Assembly: GCA_937873665.1 (NCBI GenBank)
Contig: CALMYW010000516.1
Location: 62,001-126,000, forward strand
Source: an uncultured Sphingorhabdus sp.
Lineage (GTDB): Bacteria > Pseudomonadota > Alphaproteobacteria > Sphingomonadales > Sphingomonadaceae
DNA: 64,000 nt
Direction of reading: 5' to 3'
Of the stretch, positions 16,622 to 24,881 are shown piece after piece (position 1 is the first letter of the stretch; the number at the start of each line of letters is the position of its first letter). Under the pieces are notes generated by a model, which was not told where the DNA came from, made no database searches, and saw only the letters and a program-made list of their open reading frames with translations. The position numbers and the translations under genes were made by a program.

Positions 16622-17472
16622 GCCAGCCGCTCCCACAGCTTTTCAACAAGCGCAATCGCCTCTTCGCCCGACTGGTAATCAATCGCGCGCGAGGGCATCG
16701 ATTTGACGAAGCGGGTCAGCGTGGTGAAGCCCTCCTCCCCAAGTGCAACATAGTTGGTCGAGGCTTGGGTCAGGCGCATGAAAGTCTCGCCCGGAGCCAC
16801 CTCTCGCACCGCACCCGGATAGCCATAACGCGGGAACAGCAGCAATGCAGGGGCACCGCCCTGCCCCATCCGCGCAATGGCTTCCGCTGGCGGTACCATA
16901 TGGCGGATGTCGCCCTTGGGCGTACCCGCCAACAGCGGCCCTAAGCGCGCATCGGGCTGCGCCGATTGCATTGCGGCAATGGCTTCATTCTTTAGGCTGA
17001 TGAGGCGCGGGAACGGGGCGACATTGCCAGTCACCGGATCGAGCAGGACGAACTCATCGCCCAGAAAACGCCAACCTTCCGAGCCGAGCAAAGCCGAGAG
17101 GGTCGATTTACCCGATCCCGACTGGCCGGTCATCACCAGCACGCGTCCGTCGCGCTCGACCGCGCTGGCGTGCAGCAACAAATGCCGCCGCCATCCGAGC
17201 GCCATTTGCAGGTTCATGGCCATTTCAGCAGCGAGCAGTCCCTGCGCCAACGGCAGGGGCGCCGCATCGGGCAGCATATAATCTCCACCAATCGCGACCG
17301 AAGGCCGCAGCCAGCGCCGCAGCCAAGTCGTCGGTTCCAGCCGCACGGTGAAATCGGTGAAATCGGGCTGCGGATAATCGCGGTAAAGATCCGCCAACTG
17401 GTCGATAGGTGCCCGCCATGCCGAACCAATGCGAAAGGCCGCAGGCCCCACCTTAACGCGAAACTCATGCAT
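16618..17472 (-). CDS. HprK-related kinase A
   Basis: A P-loop protein related to HPr serine kinase. It has LLLHASAVE (about 98-105), Walker A GQSGSGKST (116-124) and GDE (138-140), in the order seen in HprK, but lacks the usual N-terminal HprK domain. Length is 284 residues from the ATG at 17472, which overlaps the PqqD-like gene by 8 bases. Family knowledge links such kinases with PqqD-related proteins; related kinases phosphorylate a serine of paeninodin-type lasso precursors. No PTS HPr gene is adjacent, so the target is likely a local peptide or protein, which is inference. Confidence 0.85.
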   Translation of the reverse strand: MHEFRVKVGPAAFRIGSAWRAPIDQLADLYRDYPQPDFTDFTVRLEPTTWLRRWLRPSVAIGGDYMLPDAAPLPLAQGLLAAEMAMNLQMALGWRRHLLLHASAVERDGRVLVMTGQSGSGKSTLSALLGSEGWRFLGDEFVLLDPVTGNVAPFPRLISLKNEAIAAMQSAQPDARLGPLLAGTPKGDIRHMVPPAEAIARMGQGGAPALLLFPRYGYPGAVREVAPGETFMRLTQASTNYVALGEEGFTTLTRFVKSMPSRAIDYQSGEEAIALVEKLWERLA

Positions 17473-17767
17473 CGGTGACCCGCTCCACCAGCCCAAGCTC
17501 GGCCAGTTCCTCCAGCCGTTCGGTGATCAGGGTAACCGCATCATCTTGCCCGCCCAGATCGAAACTGACCGCCAGCCGTGCGGCCAGTGTAGCGGCGTCA
17601 ACAGCATCCTCGCCCATCGCCTCGAGAATCTGCGGCACTGGCTCTCCGACCATATGCGTGATACCCGACCGGCGCTGATAGATAAGCGTCATCATGTCGA
17701 GTGGCTCGACGATACGGGCGTCGGCCGGTTCTGCCGAATAGAGGGTTTTGGGATTGGCCACGACCAA
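17465..17767 (-). CDS. PqqD-like peptide-recognition protein of the HprK-related A system
   Basis: About 100 residues with the PqqD/RRE winged-helix pattern: a beta-strand region ending in TLIYQRRSGITHMV, then EPVPQILEAM and helices with LEELAELGLVERV. Such domains bind leader peptides of RiPP precursors. The start is uncertain: TTG at 17767, or GTG at 17761; there is no ATG in a sensible place. It overlaps the kinase gene by 8 bases, strong evidence for joint function. Upstream is a palindromic repeat spacer and then the Tat-signal gene. Confidence 0.75.
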   Translation of the reverse strand: MVVANPKTLYSAEPADARIVEPLDMMTLIYQRRSGITHMVGEPVPQILEAMGEDAVDAATLAARLAVSFDLGGQDDAVTLITERLEELAELGLVERVTDA

Positions 17768-17815
17768 GGCCTAATACAAAGCAATTAAAATACAACGATG
17801 CTTACCATCATCGTC

Positions 17816-17875
17816 ATCCTGAACTTGTTTCAGGATAACGGGCTGTGGTGTGTTATCCCGAAACGAGTTCGGGAT
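17816..17875. repeat. Two related short palindromes
   Basis: ATCCTGAA-N5-TTCAGGAT (17816-17836) and ATCCCGAA-N5-TTCGGGAT (17855-17875) are diverged copies of one palindrome in direct succession, in the spacer between the Tat-signal gene and the PqqD-like gene. This is a common interspersed repeat type in alphaproteobacteria. It could act as an attenuator between the two genes, but no T-run is seen. Confidence 0.75.
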
Positions 17876-17890
17876 TACGAAACTATCCGA

Positions 17891-18292
17891 TCAGCGCGGC
17901 ATCTGCAGCGAGGCGAAACAGGTGAAACCACTCTGCCCTGCCTGCAGGCGGCGGATGTAGTTCACATAGGCCTGGCTCTGCTCATAGTTCGTGCCTGGTA
18001 GCGTCTGGCCCGAAAGCGCACGCTTCACTTCCTCACCACTGAATTTCTGGCCTGTGGCAACGAAGGAGCCGGGCGTATCGGGCGCGACCAGATTGCCCGT
18101 CGCATCGATATTCATCCCCGTGCCATGCGGCCCCGGAACCGGAATTTCGCAGTTGAGGACTGATCCAGCGGTCTGGGCAAGCGCGGGACGCACCGACACC
18201 ACCGTCGCAACGCCCGCGGCACCCAGCATTAACGCGCGACGGCGTGTCGGCATCTGGATCGGGTCGTTTGGCTCGGGTGTATCGCCGCTCAT
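17891..18292 (-). CDS. Tat-signal hypothetical protein upstream of the PqqD/HprK cassette
   Basis: A 133-residue protein. After an acidic leader it has a twin-arginine motif (PTRRRALMLG) and a hydrophobic stretch to a likely cleavage site at ALAQ, about residue 40. The mature part of about 93 residues has one Cys near each end (LNCEIP and GFTCFA), many Gly, Ser and Pro, and a conserved-looking segment KFSGEEVKRALSGQ. I do not recognise the family. It lies 124 bases upstream of the PqqD-like gene on the same strand and could be the cassette's substrate or an independent periplasmic protein. Confidence 0.65.
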   Translation of the reverse strand: MSGDTPEPNDPIQMPTRRRALMLGAAGVATVVSVRPALAQTAGSVLNCEIPVPGPHGTGMNIDATGNLVAPDTPGSFVATGQKFSGEEVKRALSGQTLPGTNYEQSQAYVNYIRRLQAGQSGFTCFASLQMPR

Positions 18293-18397
18293 GCAATGCC
18301 TTTAGCAATATCGACCGGGGAATCCACTGCCGGAATTGTAAAGGCTGGCCTACGTCTTGGAACGGGACAGCCTTTGCGCAAAGGTTAAACTCAGGCG

Positions 18398-19759
18398 TCA
18401 GAAATCGATCTGCGCGCGCATGCCGACAACATCTGCCGAATAGTCGCCGCTGCCGCCCGCAAGCACAGCCGCGTCGGTCAGTTCGAGATGGCCGTAATTG
18501 GCCATGAAGCGCACATATTCGGTCGGAGTCCAGACCAGCGATAGGCCGTAGATCTGCTGCTTTCCTCCGGTGACGGCTTCATCAGAAAGATCAACCCAGT
18601 CATAACGGGCGTTGATTTGCCACGCACCCATGCCACCCTTGCCCAACGGATTGGCGGGTTTGGTGCGATCGACTACGCCGCCCTTATAGGCGAGCGAATC
18701 CTTGGTCAGGAAATAGCCAACCTCCGCATAACCGCCGTTGAAGGTCGGGTCGGCAAAGGCGCCGATGCGCTTGGCGGTCAACCAGTGGCTTTCGGCGCTG
18801 GCGTGGAAGCGGCCATTGTTGACCAAGGCTTCAAGACCGAAGCTGTCCTCTCCATTCGCAAGGAACCCGCGCGTATCGACAAAACGGGTGTCGGTGGTGC
18901 GGGTGAAGGGGCGGGCGCGATAGCGCGCGGTGCTCGAAAAATCGTTGAAACGGCGGCTATGGCCCGATGCACCGAGGTGCAGCTGTGTATTGCCCATTTT
19001 GGGCATGAACACGATGCGGCCATCAAAGCTGCGGCTGTTGTTCGTACCGTCACCGTTTAGATCGGCTGCATTGTCAGCGAAAATGCCGCCCTGCAGCAGC
19101 AGATTCTTGGCTACATAAGTCGCAGACAGGCCGACACGCCGTTCGAACCCGAAGGCACCATGATAGGCGGCGCGCTCGTTGAAGCTGGTGAACAGGTCGC
19201 TCGTCAGCTCTTCCAGACCCCAAAAGGGCTTGTGCTGGCCAAGGGTTATCGTCAGTTCCTTGTTCGCCTTGTAGGTGAGGTACATGTCAGTCAGTTCAGC
19301 CGAACCGCTGCCGATATCGGCTTCGACGCGATAGCCAAAACCGCCCGGGATTGTGCCGTCCATACCGAATTGCGCGCGGCGCACGCGAACGGTTGAACCC
19401 AAGCTGTTGGTCGCGATGGTGTCAGACGGATTGATCGACGCTGCATCAATCTGAAGACGTCCGCGCGGCTTGAAGCTCCAACCGCCCTCGCCCTTAATCT
19501 CGGGCGAGCCCTTCCATGAAATTTCGGCAGCAGGCTTCTTTTCGGCGGCAGAGACAGCCACCGGGGAGGGCGCAGGTGCAGGCGTCGCTGCCACCTTTTC
19601 AACCTTGGCCGACAGTTCGGCCAGTTGCGCTTTCAACGCGGCAACTTCGGCCCGCAGAGCTTCCATCTCGGCGTCATTCGACTGTGCGAGCGCCGGATTG
19701 GACGCGAGCATGGCGGCTGTGGCAGCGCTACCGAGCAGCAATTTGCGTGCGAATTTCAT
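18398..19759 (-). CDS. Phosphate-selective porin OprO/OprP family
   Basis: An outer-membrane beta-barrel porin for anions, likely phosphate or polyphosphate. It begins with a signal peptide (cleavage near ALAQS), followed by a short coiled coil (EMEALRAEVAALKAQLAELS region, about 31-55) as is common in this family, a Pro/Ala linker, and a barrel domain with FKPRGRLQIDA and many aromatic-flanked strands. It ends in IDF, a terminal Phe as expected for BamA recognition. Length 453 is typical. It appears monocistronic, with a 14-bp palindrome CCTTTGCGCAAAGG (18371-18384) just downstream. No Pho box was identified. Confidence 0.9.
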   Translation of the reverse strand: MKFARKLLLGSAATAAMLASNPALAQSNDAEMEALRAEVAALKAQLAELSAKVEKVAATPAPAPSPVAVSAAEKKPAAEISWKGSPEIKGEGGWSFKPRGRLQIDAASINPSDTIATNSLGSTVRVRRAQFGMDGTIPGGFGYRVEADIGSGSAELTDMYLTYKANKELTITLGQHKPFWGLEELTSDLFTSFNERAAYHGAFGFERRVGLSATYVAKNLLLQGGIFADNAADLNGDGTNNSRSFDGRIVFMPKMGNTQLHLGASGHSRRFNDFSSTARYRARPFTRTTDTRFVDTRGFLANGEDSFGLEALVNNGRFHASAESHWLTAKRIGAFADPTFNGGYAEVGYFLTKDSLAYKGGVVDRTKPANPLGKGGMGAWQINARYDWVDLSDEAVTGGKQQIYGLSLVWTPTEYVRFMANYGHLELTDAAVLAGGSGDYSADVVGMRAQIDF

Positions 19760-19867
19760 GTCGGTCCCTTTTCCTTCCCCGAATCACCGTGACAAATAGA
19801 TTGCCAATTCGCGTCGCCTTTATGACGGCAATAAGTAGCTTTTGTTACAGCATCCAAATTCCACCGC

Positions 19868-19883
19868 TTTACGCTTGCGTAAA
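19868..19883. promoter_or_regulatory. LiuR-like palindrome ahead of the SDR gene
   Basis: TTTACGCTTGCGTAAA is a perfect 7+2+7 palindrome, followed by a further CGTAAG. It lies about 93 bases before the SDR start and resembles the TTTACGTTAACGTAAA-type sites assigned to LiuR and related regulators of branched-chain and fatty-acid breakdown in proteobacteria. The fit with a hydroxyacyl-CoA-type dehydrogenase downstream is supportive, though binding is not shown. Confidence 0.5.
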
Positions 19884-19975
19884 CGTAAGGGCCGTGCCAA
19901 TCCGCGCCCCGCAAATTCCCGGGGTTTGGAGTCGCTTTTGGGCGCCTATGAACCTCTTAAATCTGGAGCATGAAA

Positions 19976-20881
19976 ATGACCATCAACTTCAAGGATAAAG
20001 TCGCCATTGTGACCGGTGCGGGCGGCGGACTGGGCCGTGCCTATGCGCTCGAACTCGCCAAGCGCGGGGCTAAGGTTGTCGTGAACGACCTCGGCGGATC
20101 TCGCGACGGCACCGGCCATTCGGATGCCGCACTCAAAGTGGTTGAAGAAATCAAGGCGGCTGGCGGTGAAGCGATGTCGAACGGCGGCAGTGTCACCGAA
20201 TATGAGCAGATGGTCGAAATGGTTGCCAAGGCGAAAGAAGCCTGGGGCGGCGTCCACATCCTGATCAACAATGCAGGTATCCTGCGCGACAAGAGCTTCA
20301 CCAAGATGGAAATGGCTGACTGGAAACTGGTAGTCGACGTCCACCTCAACGGCTCGGCCAACTGCACCAAGGCGGTGTGGGATACGATGCGCGAACAAAA
20401 TTATGGCCGCATCCTGATGACCGCGTCGTCGACCGGCCTGTACGGCAATTTCGGCCAGACCAACTATGGCGCGGCGAAACTCGGCCTCGCAGGCTTCACC
20501 AAGTCGCTCTATCTTGAAGGCGCAAAGTACAATGTGAAGTGCAACACGCTGGCACCGATCGCGGCGACCCGCATGACCGAAGACATTTTGCCGCCCGCGG
20601 CTTTCGCAATGTTCGATCCGGTCAATGTCGTTCCGGCCGCCCTGTTCCTCGTATCGGAAGACGCGCCTGCCAACGTCATCATGGGCGCAGGTGCCGGTTT
20701 CTTCCACACCGCCAATGTCACCATGACGCAGGGTATGCTGTTGTCAGGCGAGGACCTGTCACCCGAAGGCGTTGCGGCCAATTTCGCAGCCATCAGCGAC
20801 CGTACCGGCGAAATCGTCCCCCAATCGGGTGGCGAACAGTCGATGCAGGCGATGAAGCTGCTGCAGGCAAAGGCTGGCTAA
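19976..20881 (+). CDS. SDR dehydrogenase, (3R)-hydroxyacyl-CoA / HSD17B4 type
   Basis: A short-chain dehydrogenase of about 301 residues. It has NAD-binding TGAGGGLGRAYAL, the NNAG motif (INNAGILRD) and the catalytic Ser (TASSTGLYG) with YGAAK. The close resemblance to the peroxisomal multifunctional enzyme type 2 dehydrogenase domain suggests 3-hydroxyacyl-CoA oxidation. I chose ATG 19976 because GGAG lies seven bases ahead; the ATG at 19970 is too close to it. Its TAA overlaps the stop of the convergent TetR gene (20878-20881). A LiuR-like palindrome lies upstream. Confidence 0.88.
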   Translation: MTINFKDKVAIVTGAGGGLGRAYALELAKRGAKVVVNDLGGSRDGTGHSDAALKVVEEIKAAGGEAMSNGGSVTEYEQMVEMVAKAKEAWGGVHILINNAGILRDKSFTKMEMADWKLVVDVHLNGSANCTKAVWDTMREQNYGRILMTASSTGLYGNFGQTNYGAAKLGLAGFTKSLYLEGAKYNVKCNTLAPIAATRMTEDILPPAAFAMFDPVNVVPAALFLVSEDAPANVIMGAGAGFFHTANVTMTQGMLLSGEDLSPEGVAANFAAISDRTGEIVPQSGGEQSMQAMKLLQAKAG

Positions 20882-21447
20882 GCCAACAAGGCCCGGATCG
20901 CCCGGGCCGCATCCTGCATGATTAACCGGCTATCGAGCTCGGGTTCGTCGAAGACGAGTTCGATAGCCGCATATCCCAGATCGACCGCCAGCCGCGCACG
21001 GCGCTCCAGACTGGCCCGATCCTGCCGCGGCTCCAATGCCAGCGCGCGCTCCACCAAAGCCTCTGCCAGCATCCGGTGCGACGCCAGCCGCACCTCGGCC
21101 AATTGCGGCACCGCGCGCAGCATCCGCATCACCCATGGTCCGCCGGGGCTCTGGCGTGTCAGGTCGACATGGTCGAGCAGAGACTTGGCGATTGCATCCT
21201 CCCCCTGCCCCGGCTCCAGCGGGACCAGCGCATTCTGCGCCGCCATCAGCCGCATTCCCAGCGCCGCCAGCAGCGCATATTTGTCATCGAAATAATGGTA
21301 GAGCGTCGGCGGCGTGACACCGGCTTTGGCTGCAACCAAATTGGTGCTGAGCCGCTCCACCCCAACTTCAGCCAGCAGTTCGCCCGCCGCATCGAGCAGC
21401 TTTTCCCGTGTCGCGATTGATCGTTTCTGGAGGGGCCTGCGCTGCAT
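20878..21447 (-). CDS. TetR family regulator
   Basis: A 189-residue repressor-type regulator. The N-terminal HTH spans about residues 8-55 (REKLLDAAGELLAEVG through TPPTLYHYFDDKYALLAAL). The C-terminal ligand domain is unassigned. It is divergent from the cytochrome c gene at 21511, with a 24-bp palindrome between the two starts. It should therefore control the exported redox operon and itself. The convergent SDR gene is also a possible target. The inducer is unknown. Confidence 0.9.
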   Translation of the reverse strand: MQRRPLQKRSIATREKLLDAAGELLAEVGVERLSTNLVAAKAGVTPPTLYHYFDDKYALLAALGMRLMAAQNALVPLEPGQGEDAIAKSLLDHVDLTRQSPGGPWVMRMLRAVPQLAEVRLASHRMLAEALVERALALEPRQDRASLERRARLAVDLGYAAIELVFDEPELDSRLIMQDAARAIRALLA

Positions 21448-21465
21448 TCCATTATCCTGCTTGAC

Positions 21466-21489
21466 GAAATATAGTTATAGCTATATTTC
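21466..21489. promoter_or_regulatory. Palindromic TetR operator
   Basis: GAAATATAG-N6-CTATATTTC is a perfect 9-bp inverted repeat with a TTATAG spacer, centred in the 63-base gap between the divergent TetR and cytochrome c genes. It is AT-rich against the surrounding DNA. Position and symmetry fit a TetR dimer site overlapping both promoters. Confidence 0.75.
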
Positions 21490-21510
21490 TTGCTTTGGGA
21501 AGGGGAAAGC

Positions 21511-21870
21511 ATGCGAAAAATTGCGCTGGCGATTCTGGCAATGCCACTTGCGGCCTGTGGCAGCGGAGAGCCCCCGCCCAAGCCGCTGAGCGAGGCGGAG
21601 AGCGCGATGCTGTCACCATCCGATCCGAAACTCGCCGAACTTTATGCTGGCTCGTGCAAGGCCTGCCATACCGTCAAGGATTCGCTCGCGCCCTTGACCG
21701 GCGACCGCACCCTTTGGGATGCGCGCTGGGCACAAGGCGAAGATGTGCTTCTTGCGGCTGCCATTCAGGGTAAGAAGGGCATGCCCGCCGGCGGCCAATG
21801 TTTCAGCTGCACACCTGATGACATGAAAGCCTTGATCCGCTTCATGGCTGGCCGGGAGGAAAAACAATGA
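21511..21870 (+). CDS. Cytochrome c5-like lipoprotein
   Basis: A small periplasm-facing electron carrier (119 residues). The N-terminus has a lipobox (PLAAC) for attachment to a membrane. The heme motif is CKACH, and the distal Met lies in KKGMPAGG; the following CFSC pair is a feature of the cytochrome c5 group. The ATG at 21511 follows a purine-rich site (GAAGGGG). The stop overlaps the next ATG as ATGA. The position ahead of an FAD oxidoreductase suggests it takes electrons from that enzyme. Confidence 0.9.
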   Translation: MRKIALAILAMPLAACGSGEPPPKPLSEAESAMLSPSDPKLAELYAGSCKACHTVKDSLAPLTGDRTLWDARWAQGEDVLLAAAIQGKKGMPAGGQCFSCTPDDMKALIRFMAGREEKQ

Positions 21871-23264
21871 AACTGGGCCGTCGCGCATTATTGGGAGGAG
21901 CCGGACTGCTGGCGCTGGGCATCGGCGGGCTGGCCGGACGGCGAATGTGGTTGAGCCGTGAGCCTGAACCGCCCGTCGCCATAGATACCAACGGCCGTGC
22001 TCTCTGGTCGAACTGGGCGGGGAACGAGCATGCCTATCCAGCCGCCCGCGCCGCCCCTGCAAACGAGGCCGAGCTCGCCGCCCTGCTGCCCAAAGCCCAG
22101 ACGCCCGTGCGTCCTGTAGGTTCTGGCCACAGCTTCACCGCACTGGTCCCGACCGAGGGCACATTGCTTTCGCTCGATCGGTTGAGCGGGCTTGTTAGCC
22201 ATGATGCAACGGCGATGACCGCGACCGTTCGAGCAGGGACCAAACTTTCCGCGCTCGGCCCGTTACTCGCCGGGATTGGGCAGGAAATGCCCAACCTGCC
22301 CGATATCAACAAACAGACGCTGGCAGGCGCGTTGGCCACCGGCACGCACGGGACCGGGAAAGGCGTAAAGGCGATCCATGGCGAAGTGACCGCGATGCGG
22401 CTAGTGCTGCCCAATGGCGAAGTCGCGGAATGCAGCCGCGATGTAAGGCCAGACCTGTTTCATTCCGCGCGCGTATCGCTGGGCGCATTTGGCGTATTGA
22501 GCGAAGTCACCTTGCAGAACCGCCCGCTCGAACGGGTGAAGAAAATCGTCACTTTGGTCGACACCGAAGACATGTTGCGCCAATGGCCTGCGCTCGCCGA
22601 AAAGCATCGCAATGCCGAATTCCTCGTCCTCCCCTTTACTGGCAAATCGGCGCTCATCACACATGACACAACAACCGAACCGGTCAGTCCGCGCGGGCCC
22701 GATGGCGATACCGATACGCTGATGGACCTGAAATCGCTGCGTGACCTGTTCGAATTTGCGCCTGAACTGCGTAAGAAAGCCGCGCAATCGGCAATGGCCG
22801 ACATCCCGCCCGATATCGCCATCGACGAAGGCTGGAAACTGCTTTCGAACGAGCGGCCGGTGCGTTTCAAGGAAATGGAATATCACCTGCCGATTGGCGA
22901 GCAGGTTGGCGTGTTGCGTGAAATCATCCGCCGGATCGAAAGCGACGCGCGTGGCGTTTTCTTTCCGATCGAGGCGCGGATCATAGCCCCCGACGATGCC
23001 TGGCTGTCGCCTTTTTACGAGCGCGAAAGCGGCTCGATAGCGGTGCACGCCTGGTACAAGGAAGACCATGACTGGATGTACAAGCTGGCCGAGCCCGTAT
23101 TCCGCGAAGCTGGGGGGCGCCCGCATTGGGGCAAGCTGCATTCGCTCGGCGCGCGGGATTTCAAGCGGCTTTATCCGCAATTTGCCGAGGCGGATGCGGT
23201 AAGGCGCGCGGTCGATCCCGAAGGCCGGATGCTCAATCCGTTCCTGAAACGGATTTTCGGATGA
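21867..23264 (+). CDS. Tat-exported FAD oxidoreductase, D-arabinono-1,4-lactone oxidase family
   Basis: A VAO-fold flavoprotein of 465 residues. A twin-arginine-like signal (GRRALLGG plus a hydrophobic segment) points to Tat export with cofactor bound. The FAD domain includes RPVGSGHSF, in which the His may bind FAD covalently, and GTHGTG. The C-terminal ALO domain ends with a PHWGK segment near residue 435, as in L-gulono- and D-arabinono-lactone oxidases. Coupled to the upstream cytochrome lipoprotein and downstream PLP enzyme by ATGA overlaps. It probably acts as a dehydrogenase passing electrons to the cytochrome; the substrate is an aldonolactone or polyol by family analogy. Confidence 0.88.
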   Translation: MKLGRRALLGGAGLLALGIGGLAGRRMWLSREPEPPVAIDTNGRALWSNWAGNEHAYPAARAAPANEAELAALLPKAQTPVRPVGSGHSFTALVPTEGTLLSLDRLSGLVSHDATAMTATVRAGTKLSALGPLLAGIGQEMPNLPDINKQTLAGALATGTHGTGKGVKAIHGEVTAMRLVLPNGEVAECSRDVRPDLFHSARVSLGAFGVLSEVTLQNRPLERVKKIVTLVDTEDMLRQWPALAEKHRNAEFLVLPFTGKSALITHDTTTEPVSPRGPDGDTDTLMDLKSLRDLFEFAPELRKKAAQSAMADIPPDIAIDEGWKLLSNERPVRFKEMEYHLPIGEQVGVLREIIRRIESDARGVFFPIEARIIAPDDAWLSPFYERESGSIAVHAWYKEDHDWMYKLAEPVFREAGGRPHWGKLHSLGARDFKRLYPQFAEADAVRRAVDPEGRMLNPFLKRIFG

Positions 23265-24511
23265 AGCGCCGCACCTTCTTTATTGGCGGCGGTGCCTTGA
23301 TTGCAGCGGGAGCGGGTGCAATGCTGCTGCGCCCGGCAGAGGAGGGAGCGATGCACAGCGACTATTTCAAAGGGCTAGCTGCTGCGCTCGGCCGTGCCGG
23401 TCTCAACCGCCCCACGCTGGTCATCGACCGCAAGAGACTTGCCGCCAATGTGACCTCTATCCGGCAAAGCGTCGACAAGGCAGGCCTCCCGTTGCGCGTC
23501 GTCGCCAAGTCACTGCCTTCACCCAAGCTGCTGGATGCGGTGCTTGCCGGAATGGGCAGCAACCGGTTGATGGTGTTCAGTGCCGAGATGCTGCTCCAAC
23601 TGTTGCCGCAGCGCGCCGATGTTGACTATCTGATGGGTAAGCCCCTCCCCGCCAGCGAATATGCGCGCGTGATCGATAAAGCGGGTAGCGCTGCCATCGC
23701 CAATGTGCAGTGGCTGATCGATACGCCGCTGCGCCTCTCCGAATATATCGAGGTGGCAAAGGCACGCGGGGTGCAGTTGAATGCCAGCCTTGAGATCGAC
23801 GTCGGCCTCCATCGCGGCGGCTTTGCCGATCCGGCTATGCTTTCCGACACGGTCGGGGCCGCGAAAAAGGCCGGCGTAAAGCTCTCAGGCCTGATGGGTT
23901 ATGACCCGCACGTCCCCAAAATGCCGAACCCGGACAAGACCTATGCGGCGACGCAGGCAGCCTATAAAAACGCTATCGGAATATTGAAGTCTGCCGACCT
24001 CGATATCGGCGCGATGACACTCAACGGCGCAGGCAGCCCCACTTTCCGCCGCCACTGCAAGGGAACCGTCGCCAATGAGGTCTCGGTCGGCTCCGCTTTC
24101 GTCAAACCCGGCGATTTCGACTATGACGATCTGGCCGACCTGACCCCGGCGGCTTTCATAGCCACACCCGTGCTCAAGGCCAGCAGCGACCAGCAACTAC
24201 CCGGCCTCGAGCCGCTATCGGGCGCACTCCATTGGTGGGATCGCAACACCGAACGCGGCTTCTACATCCATGGCGGCCACTGGCTTGCCAAACCCGCATC
24301 GCCGGAAGGCCTGCAATATTCCAAGCTGTTCGGCCGCTCTTCCAATCAGGAATTGCTGACCGGTTCGAAGAAAATTGCCCTCAAACCGGGGGACACCATC
24401 TTCCTGCGCCCAGACCAGAGCGAGGCGCTGTTCCTGCAATTCGGCGACATCGCGGTGTTCGACGGGGGCGAGATAGCCGAGTATTGGCCGACTTTACCGG
24501 TGAGTGCTTAA
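23261..24511 (+). CDS. Tat-exported PLP fold III enzyme, D-threonine aldolase / alanine racemase N-terminal family
   Basis: A 416-residue protein with a signal sequence (KRRTFFIGGGALIAAGAGA). The PLP lysine is in VVAKSLPSP, about residue 78, and the barrel continues with segments such as EIDVGLHRGG. The C-terminal domain resembles D-serine dehydratase or D-threonine aldolase metal-binding domains, but the zinc His/Cys pair is uncertain. Its ATG overlaps the FAD enzyme stop. Export of a PLP enzyme is unusual. It is the last gene of the TetR-controlled operon. Confidence 0.82.
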   Translation: MKRRTFFIGGGALIAAGAGAMLLRPAEEGAMHSDYFKGLAAALGRAGLNRPTLVIDRKRLAANVTSIRQSVDKAGLPLRVVAKSLPSPKLLDAVLAGMGSNRLMVFSAEMLLQLLPQRADVDYLMGKPLPASEYARVIDKAGSAAIANVQWLIDTPLRLSEYIEVAKARGVQLNASLEIDVGLHRGGFADPAMLSDTVGAAKKAGVKLSGLMGYDPHVPKMPNPDKTYAATQAAYKNAIGILKSADLDIGAMTLNGAGSPTFRRHCKGTVANEVSVGSAFVKPGDFDYDDLADLTPAAFIATPVLKASSDQQLPGLEPLSGALHWWDRNTERGFYIHGGHWLAKPASPEGLQYSKLFGRSSNQELLTGSKKIALKPGDTIFLRPDQSEALFLQFGDIAVFDGGEIAEYWPTLPVSA

Positions 24512-24528
24512 GGGTTCCCGCGCAAGAA

Positions 24529-24560
24529 AACCGTAGCCCTGAGCCTGTCGAAGGGCGCCT
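24529..24560 (+). repeat. Interspersed repeat, forward half
   Basis: A 32-base copy of the GCCCTGAGC...TCGAAGGGC family. Its reverse complement, with one mismatch, is at 24882-24913, so the two flank the GIY-YIG gene. Confidence 0.8.
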
Positions 24561-24612
24561 ATCGGTTCAAACCACGGCATCGGGCAAGCTCTGATATCCG
24601 CGCCCAATCGCG

Positions 24613-24861
24613 TTAGATCAACGCTTCCTTCTTTGCCCGGCTCCAACCCTTGATCCGCTTTTCGGCAGCCTTGGCATCATCACGCGACTGGAACGCATCG
24701 TTCCACGCAAGTTCAACCGGTCGGCGCTTGTAAGCATATCCTCCGCATACACCCGACTGGTGTTCAGCCAACCGCCTGTCCAGATCATCTGTATGGCCGC
24801 AATAAAATGTGCCGTCAGAACATCTTAGCAAATAGCAATGGAACATCCAGTCGCTGGTCAT
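24613..24861 (-). CDS. GIY-YIG domain protein
   Basis: An 82-residue single-domain nuclease-like protein of the UPF0213 type. The signature appears as CYLLRCSDGTFYCGHT, a variant of GIY-x10-YIG, followed by the Arg of DLDRRLAEHQ and a basic C-terminal region. The start at 24861 is used; the longer reading runs into the repeat. Members of this group are widespread and largely uncharacterised; some are thought to act in DNA repair. The gene is bracketed by inverted copies of an interspersed repeat (24529 and 24882). Confidence 0.88.
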   Translation of the reverse strand: MTSDWMFHCYLLRCSDGTFYCGHTDDLDRRLAEHQSGVCGGYAYKRRPVELAWNDAFQSRDDAKAAEKRIKGWSRAKKEALI

Positions 24862-24881
24862 AGGGGACAGCGTAAACCGCA

